Shown in pieces: positions 36,511-44,622 of a DNA stretch of 64,000 bases. The position numbers were made by a program, and so were the translations under genes. The stretch comes from Arthrobacter sp. H16F315 (GTDB lineage: Bacteria > Actinomycetota > Actinomycetes > Actinomycetales > Micrococcaceae), in NCBI RefSeq assembly GCF_024124825.1, contig NZ_JAMXSS010000002.1, positions 744,001 to 808,000 of the forward strand, read 5' to 3'. Below the pieces are notes generated by a model. The model searched no databases. It had not been told where the DNA came from and saw only the letters and a program-made list of their open reading frames with translations. Positions within the stretch are counted from its first letter, which is position 1. Each line of letters begins with the position of its first letter.

Positions 36511-36548
36511 CGCCGCCGCTCCCCGTCCGGCGCGGCCCGTGCGGGAAA

Positions 36549-37111
36549 CTATTCCGGCAGCCGCGCAAGCAAGGTAGCGACAGCGCGCTCGGCGGGGGCA
36601 CCCGCCGCAGGTGCCCCCGGCGCCAGAGCGTCGACACCATCCGCCTGCGCCGAGTCGGAGAAGACCAGTTGGGCGACACCGCGGGCAGCGAGCTCCTTCA
36701 TCGTCGCAACGTCGCCAATGCTGCGGTTCGCCGGCTTGGAGCCGAGGATAACGCCATCGGCGCCACCGGAGAGCATAAATTGCCGCCAGCCTCGCCCACG
36801 AGGATCACCGGCTGGTAGCCGTGCCCGGGCAGGAGCCGGACGGCCGCCGCGGCGAGCGCACGGTCCCAGGAATCCTCGAGGTCGGTGATGGCGACGGCCA
36901 CCACGTCGGTGCGTCCGCGCCGCATCCCGCGGGCTGCCCGGTTGGGCACGTAGCCCAGGTCTCGGACTGCAGCATGGACGCGGTCCCGGGTGGGCTGGCT
37001 GATCCGGGTGCTGCTGCCGGTGCGGCCGGTCAGCACGTAGGAGACGGTGGTGGGGGAAACTCCTGCGGCCGCCGCCACGTCGCGGATGGTGGGCTTGGAT
37101 CCTTGCCGCAA
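36549..37111 (-). pseudogene. LacI-family regulator, short form, with a one-base frameshift
   Basis: The N terminus is a LacI DNA-binding domain: PTIRDVAAAAGVSPTTVSYV, then NRAARGMRRGRTD with the hinge. After VILVGEAGG the frame breaks near 36783; adding one base continues into QFMLSGGADGVILGSKP and on to VATLLARLPE. The repaired protein has about 187 residues from a TTG at 37111 (GGGAG upstream), or 216 from an ATG at 37198. Either is well short of the usual 330, since only the first half of the sugar-binding domain is present. So it may be a compact regulator or a remnant. It is divergent from an MFS gene. Confidence 0.75.
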
Positions 37112-37274
37112 AGATGACTCCCGGTACTTCTCCGTCACGGAAAGGTGGCGGTGTGGCTGGTTCTCGTTGAACTCTAGCGGGAAGCCGAGGCAGATCATTG
37201 GTGACCGCCGGCGGGCCGACGGTTTCCGGGTCTACGGCGGGGCCAAAAGGTCTTCGTAGCGGGAGTCGCATAAA

Positions 37275-37290
37275 ATACCCCATAGGGTAT
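37275..37290. promoter_or_regulatory. CsoR/CstR-like operator ATACCC-CATA-GGGTAT
   Basis: Six-base perfect arms with a four-base spacer, 54 bp before the MFS start. The layout is that of DUF156-family (CsoR, CstR, FrmR) operators. No such regulator gene is in the window. Confidence 0.6.
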
Positions 37291-37343
37291 ATTGAAGAAG
37301 TCCCCGGCTGCAGGGGCCACGTCCGGGAGCCTAAAGGATCGCC

Positions 37344-38660
37344 ATGAACACGAAGGAACTGCCGGAAGGCTTGAAGCCGGTCCAGGCCAACCGCCCGGGG
37401 CGAAGCGCCACCACGACCCAGCCCGGACTGGATAATCAGCGCCTCCAGCGCCGTGTGGTCTTCATCCTCGTCGGCGGCCAGATCCTCGGCGGCATCGGCA
37501 TGGGAGCAACACTGTCCCTCGGCTCCCTGCTGGCAGCGCAGCTCTCCGGGTCCAACGCGTGGTCCGGCATGGCCGCCACAATGAGTACCCTCGGCGCCGC
37601 CTTCGCCGCCGTCCCCCTCGCCCGGCTGGCCCAGGCCCGCGGCCGGCGGATCTCGCTGTCCACCGGCGCCCTGGTTGCCGGCGCCGGCGCCGTCACGGCA
37701 ATCACCTCCGCCGCGCTGGGCGTCTTCCCGTTGCTGCTGCTGGGCCTCATGCTCCTCGGCTCGGGCTCCGCAGTGAATCTGCAGGCTCGTTTCGCCGCGA
37801 CCGACCTGTCCCGCCCCGGCTCCCGGGGCCGGGACCTCTCGACCGTGGTGTGGTCCACCACGATCGGTGCCGTCCTGGGCCCGAATCTGTTCGGCCCCGG
37901 CGAGACCGTCGGAGGAGCCCTTGGCCTCCCCCCGCTGACGGGCGCTTTCGCCTTCTCCGTGGCCGCGCAGCTGTTGGCCGCCGGCGTCTATGCGACGGGC
38001 CTGCGGCCGGACCCGCTCCTCACCGCGATGGCCGCCCGAGTGCCCGATCTCGAGGCACCCCAGCCCAAAAGCGGTCTGCGGATTCTGCGCAGCAGCCCCC
38101 GGGCTCGGTACGCAGTGGCCGCCGTCGCCCTCAGCCACGCCACTATGGTGGCGCTTATGTCAATGACGCCCGTGCACCTGCGCGACCACGGGGCAAGCCT
38201 GACGGTGGTGGGCCTGACGATCAGCCTGCACATCGCCGGCATGTACGCCCTGTCACCTGTTTTCGGCTGGCTGTCGGACAAAGTCGGGCGACTGCCGACC
38301 ATCCTGCTGGGCCAGGGCATGTTGCTGGTTTCGCTGGTGCTGGCCGGAGTTGCGCCGGATTCCAGCGCTGCCGTGACGGCGAGCTTAATCCTGCTGGGGC
38401 TGGGTTGGTCTGCCTCCGTGGTTGCCGGGTCTGCTTTGGTGGCCGAGTCAGCCCATGTGCAGGACCGGCCCGCGATCCAGGGCGTTTCCGACTTGAGCAT
38501 GAACGCAGCCGGAGCGACCGGCGGCGCGCTGGCCGGTCCGGTACTTGCCGCCGTCGGGTATTCCGGGCTCGGGTTCCTCTCCATCGCCATGGTGGCCACC
38601 GTGATCATCTGGACCGCCCGGCAGCCACGACGTCCCGGCAAAATCCAGGAGCAGCCATGA
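37344..38660 (+). CDS. MFS transporter (probable efflux)
   Basis: A 438-residue 12-helix MFS protein. It has GGQILGGIGMGATLSLGSLL in helix 1, LARLAQARGRRISLSTGALV (loop 2-3), ARFAATDLSRPGSRGRDLST and the second-half FGWLSDKVGRLPTILLGQG. The features fit the drug/metal exporter-like MFS branch rather than sugar importers. AAAGGA precedes the ATG. A CsoR-like palindrome lies in its promoter region, suggesting induction by metal, sulfide or electrophile. Its stop overlaps the next start (ATGA). Confidence 0.85.
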   Translation: MNTKELPEGLKPVQANRPGRSATTTQPGLDNQRLQRRVVFILVGGQILGGIGMGATLSLGSLLAAQLSGSNAWSGMAATMSTLGAAFAAVPLARLAQARGRRISLSTGALVAGAGAVTAITSAALGVFPLLLLGLMLLGSGSAVNLQARFAATDLSRPGSRGRDLSTVVWSTTIGAVLGPNLFGPGETVGGALGLPPLTGAFAFSVAAQLLAAGVYATGLRPDPLLTAMAARVPDLEAPQPKSGLRILRSSPRARYAVAAVALSHATMVALMSMTPVHLRDHGASLTVVGLTISLHIAGMYALSPVFGWLSDKVGRLPTILLGQGMLLVSLVLAGVAPDSSAAVTASLILLGLGWSASVVAGSALVAESAHVQDRPAIQGVSDLSMNAAGATGGALAGPVLAAVGYSGLGFLSIAMVATVIIWTARQPRRPGKIQEQP

Positions 38661-39202
38661 CAAGCAACAGCGGCCCCACAGGGAACGTCGGCACGGGCAC
38701 CCCTGACATACCGGAAAACCGCGGCCGCGCGCGGCAACTCGCGCAGGTGCTCCGCAACTGGTCCCGGGCACGCGTGATCGCAACCATCGTCGCCGCCGGC
38801 CTCGCCGCGCTTTTCCTGCTGGGCGCCAACGGCATGATTGCCGGCGCCGGCACCGGCTGGACGGGCTACGCCCTAGTGGGCGCGGCGTCGATCCTGGCCG
38901 GCTTCCTGGCAGGCAGCTATGTCAACACCCCGATCGGCGCGGCGGCCACCCTGTGCGATCTTCGCTGGCCCGTCCTGGGCCTCTTCGGCGCGGTGTGGGC
39001 GAGCTCGGCGAGGGAGGCAGTGCCGTCGGTCCAGGTCGCCGCGGGCCTACTGTCCCTGGCTGTGATGGCATGGGCCCTGCACGGCCGACTGGAGCTGGAG
39101 CGCAAAGTCACGCTGGGCCGCAGCGGATCGCCTGAATCCGGCGTCGACGTCTGCGCCGACTGCCGCCCGCTGTTCCCCACCAAGCCGCGACCGCAGGACT
39201 GA
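38657..39202 (+). CDS. Hypothetical membrane protein (181 aa) coupled to the MFS gene
   Basis: I do not recognise the family. About 40 hydrophilic residues precede four hydrophobic segments (ARVIATIVAAGLAALFLLGA, YALVGAASILAGFLAG, LCDLRWPVLGLFGAVWASSA and VQVAAGLLSLAVMAWALHG). A soluble tail contains a CxxC pair (DVCADCRPLFP). The ATG overlaps the MFS stop, so it is translationally coupled and may be an accessory subunit. The stop codon lies in the loop of a strong hairpin. Confidence 0.7.
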   Translation: MTSNSGPTGNVGTGTPDIPENRGRARQLAQVLRNWSRARVIATIVAAGLAALFLLGANGMIAGAGTGWTGYALVGAASILAGFLAGSYVNTPIGAAATLCDLRWPVLGLFGAVWASSAREAVPSVQVAAGLLSLAVMAWALHGRLELERKVTLGRSGSPESGVDVCADCRPLFPTKPRPQD

Positions 39203-39217
39203 GCCTGCGGTCGCGGC
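39184..39217. terminator. Strong hairpin overlapping the stop codon of the membrane protein
   Basis: GCCGCGACCGCAGG and CCTGCGGTCGCGGC form a perfect 14-bp stem with a 6-nt loop that contains the TGA stop. There is no U tract. It separates convergent genes and probably ends transcription both ways. Confidence 0.75.
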
Positions 39218-39299
39218 GGCGGAGCGCAGGCCAGAGGCGGCTGTACGCCCAGCCGTCCCGTTGGCGTTTGGCAAGGGGGCGATGGCTGGCAACTCACCG

Positions 39300-40475
39300 C
39301 TAGGGCTTCAGCACAACCTTGATGCAGCCGTCTTCCTTTTTCTGGAAGATCTCGTAGGCCCCAGCGGCGTCGTCGAGGGCGACTTCGTGGGTTTTGAGGT
39401 CCATAACGCCGAGCGGGTCTGCCGGATCCTCAACAAGCGGAAGCAGCTCGTCCGTCCAGCGCCGGACGTTGCACTGTCCCATCCGGAGTTGGATCTGCTT
39501 GTCGAACATGCTCATCAATGGCATGGGGCTTGCGGTGCCGCCGTATACTCCACTGAGCGAGACGGTCCCTCCCCTGCGCACGGAATCCAAAGCTGCATGG
39601 AGGACCGACATCCGGTCGATACCGGCAGTCTCCATGACCTTCCTGGCCAGCGCATCGGGCAGGAGCCCCACGGCGTTCTGCGCAAAGGCGCCCACCGGCG
39701 AACCATGCGCTTCCATCCCGACGGCGTCGACGATCGCGTCGGGGCCCCTGCCATCGGTCATGTCGCGGAGCTGGTCACCAATGTCTTTCGTAAAATCAAC
39801 GGTCTCCACGCCGTGCCGCTCGGCCATCCGGCGGCGTTCCGGAACCGGCTCGACGGCGATGACCCGGTGGCCCAAGTGCCGGCCGATCCGGCTGGCGAAT
39901 TGCCCCACCGGGCCAAGACCAAAGACGGCCAGTGTCCCGCCGTCGGGAACGTCAGCGTAGTGGACCCCCTGCCAGGCCGTGGGAAGTATGTCGGAAAGGT
40001 AGAGGTACCGCTCGTCGGGAAGCTCATGCCCGACCTTCACCGGCCCATAATCCGCGTGCGGAACCCGCAGGAACTCAGCCTGCCCGCCGGGGACCGAGCC
40101 GTACAGCTCGGAGAACCCGAACAGGCTCGCACCGCTGTTGTGGGAGTGGACCTGGGTGGTTTCGCACTGGGACTGCAGGCCCCGTTTGCACATCCAGCAA
40201 TGACCGCACGAAATGTTGAAAGGGATCACAACCCTGTCGCCCGGCTTGAGGTTCCGGACGCCGGAGCCGACCTCCTGAACGATCCCCATGGGTTCGTGGC
40301 CGAGGATATCGCCGGCCTTCATATACGGACCCAGGACCTCGTACAGGTGAAGGTCAGAGCCGCAAATCGCCGATGACGTGACTTTGACGATGGCGTCCGT
40401 CGGCTCCTGGATCACCGGATCCGGAACCGTCTCCACGCTGACTGACCTTTTTCCCTGCCACGTAAGCGCCCTCAT
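39300..40475 (-). CDS. Zinc-dependent alcohol dehydrogenase (formaldehyde dehydrogenase-like MDR)
   Basis: A 391-residue zinc MDR of the glutathione-independent formaldehyde dehydrogenase (FdhA) branch. It shows SSAICGSDLHLYEVLGPYM, GHEPMGIVQEVG, the structural-zinc SCGHCWMCKRGLQSQC cluster and the long insert with GSVPGGQAEFLRVP typical of this group. The Rossmann motif is FGLGPVGQFA. The start at 40475 has GGAGGAGCGGAC. A formaldehyde role would be apt given VanAB, which releases formaldehyde, but that is inference. It lies downstream of the cre-like operon but has its own promoter-sized gap with an inverted repeat. Confidence 0.88.
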   Translation of the reverse strand: MRALTWQGKRSVSVETVPDPVIQEPTDAIVKVTSSAICGSDLHLYEVLGPYMKAGDILGHEPMGIVQEVGSGVRNLKPGDRVVIPFNISCGHCWMCKRGLQSQCETTQVHSHNSGASLFGFSELYGSVPGGQAEFLRVPHADYGPVKVGHELPDERYLYLSDILPTAWQGVHYADVPDGGTLAVFGLGPVGQFASRIGRHLGHRVIAVEPVPERRRMAERHGVETVDFTKDIGDQLRDMTDGRGPDAIVDAVGMEAHGSPVGAFAQNAVGLLPDALARKVMETAGIDRMSVLHAALDSVRRGGTVSLSGVYGGTASPMPLMSMFDKQIQLRMGQCNVRRWTDELLPLVEDPADPLGVMDLKTHEVALDDAAGAYEIFQKKEDGCIKVVLKP

Positions 40476-40491
40476 GTCCGCTCCTCCAGTC

Positions 40492-40530
40492 ACAATCGAG
40501 ATTGATAAGCATACTTGCCATTTCGATTGT
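40492..40530. promoter_or_regulatory. Inverted repeat ACAATCGA/TCGATTGT upstream of the alcohol dehydrogenase
   Basis: Two perfect 8-bp arms separated by 23 bp, starting 17 bp before the dehydrogenase ATG. This may be a pair of operator half-sites. Confidence 0.45.
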
Positions 40531-40590
40531 TCCTTATCCCCGCGTTATTGAAAAGTGAGACCGGGCCCGGGGCGGAGTGCGCGGCGGCCC

Positions 40591-42111
40591 CTAGACCTTC
40601 CGGTGGATCGACTTGTAGCTCAAGTAGGCGGTGAGGCCCTCGACCCCGTACTCGGTGCCCAGCCCGGAATCGTGCCGGCCGCCGAAAGGAGCCGCATGGT
40701 TGGAAGCGAAGAAGTTGATGCCCACCGAGCCGGTGTCCATCCGATCCGCCACGGCCAGCGCTGCCTCCTGATCACGGCCGAACACCAGCCCGCCGAGGCC
40801 GAATTCCGTGTTGTTCGCCAGCGCAACCGCCTCATCAACGCTGCCACCTGCGTCGTTGTATTTGAGGATGCAAATCACCGGACCGAATATCTCCTCCCGG
40901 GAGATCCGCATGTCCGGCGTAACGTCGGCAAACACTGTGGGTTCCACGAAGTAGCCGCCTTCCAGCCCGCCGCCCAGTGCCGCGCGGCGACCGCCGGTGG
41001 TAGCTCGGGCGCCCTCGGCCAGGCCCGACTCCACGAATTCCAGCACGGTCCGGTACTGGGATTCCGTGGCGCACGGCCCGAAGACCGTGTCCGGATCCAG
41101 CGGGTCGCCCTGCTTTCCGGCCGCGATGGTGCTGGTGACCATGGCCACCACCTCCTCGTACCGGCTGGCCGGCGCCAGGATCCGGGTCGAGATGTAGCAG
41201 GTCTGCCCCGTGTTGCGCATGGAGGAGCGGATCAGGACTTTGGACATTTCCTCAAGATCGGCGTCCGGCAGCACGATCGCACTGGACTTCCCGCCGAGCT
41301 CCAGGGTCACGGGACGCAACAGCTCGCCGCAGGCCGCCGCGATCTTCCGGCCAACCGGCGTCGAACCCGTGAAGGCCACCTTGTCCACTCCCGGGTGCTT
41401 CACCAGCGCATCGCCCAACCGTCCGGAGCCGGTGACGAGGTTAACGACGCCGGCAGGAACACCAGCCGCTGCGATCGCATCGATGATCACCCGGAGCGAC
41501 AGCGGGGTGGGCGACGCCGGCTTGATCACCACGGTGCAGCCGGCCAGCAGCGCCGGGGCGAGCTTGATCACCACAAGGTTGATCGGGAAGTTCCAGGGCG
41601 CGATCAAGGCGCAGACGCCGATCGGTTCGCGCCGGACTACGGATTCGCCGCCGCCCCGGGGGAAAGCCCGCACGTCCTCCCGCTCAAGGTAGCCGGCCAG
41701 GCCTGCGAAGTAGCGAAAGATGCCCGCGGCGTTGGCCGCCGCCCCGGCGGACTCCGAGACCGGAGAACCGTTCTCGCGGGTGTTGGTCAGCGACAGTTCC
41801 CCGGCGCGCTTCTCTACCTCTTCGGCAATGCGCAGCAGGTACGCAGCGCGGTCCGAGGGTGACAGCCGCGGCCACTCCCCGCCATCGAAGGCCGTGCGTG
41901 CGGACTCGACGGCGGAGTCGACGTCCGCGGCGGTTCCGTCCGGGACGGAGCCCCATACTTCGCCGGTGGCGGGGTCGGTGACGGGGTTGCGGCCGGTGCC
42001 GCCCGCGGACCTCCAGGCGCCGTCGACGAAGATGTTGTCAACGTGCGTGTACGGCAGCTGAAGGGCGGCGCGGAGGGCCAGGGCAGGGCTGTTTTGTGTG
42101 GCGGCAGTCAT
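40591..42111 (-). CDS. creC: Aldehyde dehydrogenase of the cresol operon (CreC-like, 4-hydroxybenzaldehyde to 4-hydroxybenzoate)
   Basis: A 506-residue ALDH. Visible are APWNFPINLVVIKLAPALLA, the FTGSTPVGRK loop, catalytic Glu in TLELGGKSSAIV and catalytic Cys in NTGQTCYISTRIL, then FGPVICILKYND. It is the last gene of the P450-kinase operon and its ATG overlaps the HD phosphohydrolase stop (ATGA), so it is tightly coupled. In the C. glutamicum cre pathway the equivalent enzyme finishes oxidation of the methyl group to 4-hydroxybenzoate. The substrate is inferred from context. Confidence 0.87.
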   Translation of the reverse strand: MTAATQNSPALALRAALQLPYTHVDNIFVDGAWRSAGGTGRNPVTDPATGEVWGSVPDGTAADVDSAVESARTAFDGGEWPRLSPSDRAAYLLRIAEEVEKRAGELSLTNTRENGSPVSESAGAAANAAGIFRYFAGLAGYLEREDVRAFPRGGGESVVRREPIGVCALIAPWNFPINLVVIKLAPALLAGCTVVIKPASPTPLSLRVIIDAIAAAGVPAGVVNLVTGSGRLGDALVKHPGVDKVAFTGSTPVGRKIAAACGELLRPVTLELGGKSSAIVLPDADLEEMSKVLIRSSMRNTGQTCYISTRILAPASRYEEVVAMVTSTIAAGKQGDPLDPDTVFGPCATESQYRTVLEFVESGLAEGARATTGGRRAALGGGLEGGYFVEPTVFADVTPDMRISREEIFGPVICILKYNDAGGSVDEAVALANNTEFGLGGLVFGRDQEAALAVADRMDTGSVGINFFASNHAAPFGGRHDSGLGTEYGVEGLTAYLSYKSIHRKV

Positions 42112-42881
42112 CGGATGACTGCCGTCTTCAGCAGGGCATTGGAGCGGTCCAGGTCGGCGCTGGCCATGTCGTGGGCGGCCTGGGTGATGAGTTCGGGCAC
42201 TATTTCCGCGGCCAGGCGGTCGGTGTAGGTAGCGGGGTCCAGCTTGAACCAGGACGAGGCCAAGGCAACCCCGGCCTGGTCGAAGCGCCACAGCCGGTCT
42301 GCGTCGCGCATCAACGCGTCCTCAAGGGACTTGGCTACCGGGCGGGTGTCGTGGCCGTCGATGATCTCGCAAACGCGGTCAATGAACTCGGTGTTATAGC
42401 CCAGGCCCGGGAGCACCCGCCGGGCGACCTCGCAGCCCTGCTTCTCGTGTTCGTAGCGGATGGCGGCCTTGCGCCAATCCCCAGCGAAACCCTCTGAGAT
42501 GATGCGGGACTCATCCACGTGGGCCCAGCCGGTATCGTGCAGCAGGGTGGCCACCCGGACCAGCTCAGCGTCAGCGGCGGGGTAAGCCCGGCAGAGCCTT
42601 TCGGCGAAGGCGAGGGAGATCGGCAGGTGGATGTCATTACCGCGGGTACGCGTCTCGTGCACTACGGTGCGCCAGAGCCCGTCGAGATCCCCGAGCGCTG
42701 CCGGGGTGGTGGCGATCGGGGCGGTGTCTACCGGTCCCGGCGCCGGGACCGGCCGGACCGGGTATGCGGCTGCGAACTCCGCAGCCGCGGAATCAACAGC
42801 CGCGGGACTGGTTCCAGCCGGATTTTCGGAAACCGGGTTCGCGGCGCCGGTGGCGGCAGCCGAGGTGTGGGGGGCAGTCAT
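42108..42881 (-). CDS. creD: HD-domain phosphohydrolase (CreD-like, aryl phosphate dephosphorylation)
   Basis: A 257-residue protein with an HD metal-phosphohydrolase domain after a 60-residue Ala/Pro-rich leader. Likely metal ligands are His85, His115-Asp116 (LLHDTGW), His145 (RYEHEKQG), His177 (IDGHDT) and the Asp in MRDADRLWRFD. In the cre system CreD removes the phosphate from the oxidised aryl phosphate, releasing the free phenol. GAAGGAGAATC precedes the ATG. Gene order between ferredoxin reductase and aldehyde dehydrogenase matches the C. glutamicum cluster. The long leader may be an unstructured extension, or the true start may be internal. Confidence 0.85.
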   Translation of the reverse strand: MTAPHTSAAATGAANPVSENPAGTSPAAVDSAAAEFAAAYPVRPVPAPGPVDTAPIATTPAALGDLDGLWRTVVHETRTRGNDIHLPISLAFAERLCRAYPAADAELVRVATLLHDTGWAHVDESRIISEGFAGDWRKAAIRYEHEKQGCEVARRVLPGLGYNTEFIDRVCEIIDGHDTRPVAKSLEDALMRDADRLWRFDQAGVALASSWFKLDPATYTDRLAAEIVPELITQAAHDMASADLDRSNALLKTAVIR

Positions 42882-42911
42882 GATTCTCCTTCGGGTGGGC
42901 AGGCCTGCTGG

Positions 42912-44252
42912 CTAGCTGTCCGTGGTGATCGTTTTGAGGGGCGTCGTTGGGTCGGCAGCGGCGCCGGCGGGGATGTTGCGCCCTTGGGCAAGGGCGTTTT
43001 TGACGGCCATAAAGTCCAGCGGAGCATTAACGCAGTCCGCGGCTATGACCTGGCCCAGGCGGTAGTAGAGAACGCTGAATTTGCCGCGTTCCCTGTCCGG
43101 CCGCAGCACCGTCTGGTCGTAGCCGTTGCAGAGCCCGGCGATCTGGAGTTTCAGCTCGGCCTGGTTGGACCAGAACCAGGGGATGCCGGCGTATTCCTCG
43201 CGCCTGCCGGTGAGGGAGTAGGCGGCCACCTTGGCGTGTTCAATCGCATTGTTCACGCTTTCCAGCCGAATCCGCTCACCCGGTTCCGAGCCGGGCACGG
43301 GGTTGGGCATGTTGGCGCAGTCGCCGATCGCCACCGTGGTGCCGTCCGATGCCAGTGCGAAACGGTCCACAACGATCCCGTTGTCCACGGCGAGGCCAAG
43401 CTGTTCTGCGAGTTGGGTGTTGGGGCTGACGCCGATGCCCACCAGCACGATCTGCGCCGCCAACACCGTGCCGTCCTGGAGCTCGACGCCGGCGACGGCG
43501 ACGGCGCCTGCGTTGCCTGCGGCTGCGGTGAAGCGTTTGGCGCTTGTATTGAGCCGGATGTCCAGGCCGCGGGCGCGGTGGGCCTGCAGGAAGTACTCGG
43601 CGGTTTCCTCGCCGACGGCGCGGCCCACCAGCCGCGGGCCGAATTCCAGCACGGTGACGTTTTTGCCCATTTTTTGCAGGCTCGACGCAGCTTCGAGGCC
43701 GATGAACCCGCCGCCGATCACCACAACATCCTGCGCGTCCCCCACCCGGGCCTTGAGCGCCAGCGCGTCGTCGGCGTTGCGCAGATAGAGCACGCCGTCG
43801 AGGTCGCCGCCCGCTATTTCCAGTTTCCGGGCGCGGGCGCCCACCGTGAGGGCGAGGCGCTTAAAGGGGAATTGCCTGCCCGAGGTGGAATAGGCGACGC
43901 CAGAGCCGTCTGCGTCCTTGTCAATCCTGACAATGTATTCGGCTTTGACCAGCTCCACGTTGTGCTCGGCCCAGTAGTCGTTGGAGCGGAAGATGAGGGA
44001 TTCGCTCCCCACCGTGCCCTGCAGGAACTCCTTGGACAGGGCCGGGCGCTGGTAGGGTCGGTGGTCCTCATCGCCGAGCAGGGTGATGTGTTCCTCGAAA
44101 CCAAGCGCCCGGAGCGATACCGCGAGCTGGACGCCGGACTGGCTGGCGCCGATGATAAGCAGGCCGGTGCGGGTCGGGCTATCAGTTTCGGTACCGGCTG
44201 CGCCGGCGGTTCCGGCGGACGCCTGCTGCGCCGCGGCAACATGGGTGCCCAT
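42912..44252 (-). CDS. creE: NAD(P)H:ferredoxin reductase of the P450 system (CreE-like)
   Basis: A 446-residue FAD-dependent reductase like putidaredoxin reductase. An FAD-binding GASQSGVQLAVSLRALGF starts near residue 35, an NAD-binding VVVIGGGFIGLEAASSLQKM lies near residue 175, and the second FAD motif is VAIGDCANMPNPVPG. It should pass electrons from NAD(P)H to the ferredoxin encoded just upstream. The ATG at 44252 immediately follows the ferredoxin stop (TAGTGATG). The reductase domain order and length are normal; the C-terminal reductase domain begins with the IPWFWSNQ segment. Confidence 0.9.
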   Translation of the reverse strand: MGTHVAAAQQASAGTAGAAGTETDSPTRTGLLIIGASQSGVQLAVSLRALGFEEHITLLGDEDHRPYQRPALSKEFLQGTVGSESLIFRSNDYWAEHNVELVKAEYIVRIDKDADGSGVAYSTSGRQFPFKRLALTVGARARKLEIAGGDLDGVLYLRNADDALALKARVGDAQDVVVIGGGFIGLEAASSLQKMGKNVTVLEFGPRLVGRAVGEETAEYFLQAHRARGLDIRLNTSAKRFTAAAGNAGAVAVAGVELQDGTVLAAQIVLVGIGVSPNTQLAEQLGLAVDNGIVVDRFALASDGTTVAIGDCANMPNPVPGSEPGERIRLESVNNAIEHAKVAAYSLTGRREEYAGIPWFWSNQAELKLQIAGLCNGYDQTVLRPDRERGKFSVLYYRLGQVIAADCVNAPLDFMAVKNALAQGRNIPAGAAADPTTPLKTITTDS

Positions 44253-44254
44253 CA

Positions 44255-44575
44255 CTACACCTGCGTTTCCGGGGTGGTGATGAACAGTTCGAGCTCATCG
44301 GTGAGGCGGAGCTGGCAGGACAGGCGCGAGTTGTCCGCACGGTCCACAGCGGTGCCGTAAAGCATCTCGTCTTCCATGTCCTCCATGGCCGGAAGCTGCG
44401 AGAGGCAGTCCTCCCGGACAAAAACGTGGCAGGTGGCGCAGGAGAGCGAACCGCCGCACTCGGCCACGATGCCGGTGACGCCGTTGCGCACTGCGGTCTC
44501 CATGACCGAGTCGCCGGCGTTGCCCTGGACGTCGCGGACTGCGCCCGCGGCGTCGGTGAAATGAACCGTTGGCAT
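44255..44575 (-). CDS. creF: [2Fe-2S] adrenodoxin-type ferredoxin (CreF-like)
   Basis: A 106-residue ferredoxin with the cluster cysteines C40, C46, C49 and C87 (C-x5-C-x2-C-x37-C), in AECGGSLSCATCHVFV and LSCQL, the putidaredoxin/adrenodoxin spacing. It shuttles electrons from the reductase to the P450. The acidic MEDMEDEML segment between the third and fourth cysteines is the usual partner-docking helix. AAGGAGGACCA precedes the ATG. It lies between the SDR and the reductase genes. Confidence 0.93.
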   Translation of the reverse strand: MPTVHFTDAAGAVRDVQGNAGDSVMETAVRNGVTGIVAECGGSLSCATCHVFVREDCLSQLPAMEDMEDEMLYGTAVDRADNSRLSCQLRLTDELELFITTPETQV

Positions 44576-44622
44576 TGGTCCTCCTTGGATTGAAAAGCGG
44601 AAAGGTGAGGTCAAGGGCGGGG

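Noticed and set aside
37112..38138. Long open frame antisense to the MFS gene
   Set aside because: It is the shadow of a high-GC gene; only the 36549-37198 part shows LacI similarity.
39300..40475. Part of the cre operon (as a benzyl alcohol dehydrogenase)
   Set aside because: It belongs to the formaldehyde-dehydrogenase-like MDR branch, is separated by 115 bp with its own repeat, and the operon already has an SDR for the alcohol step.
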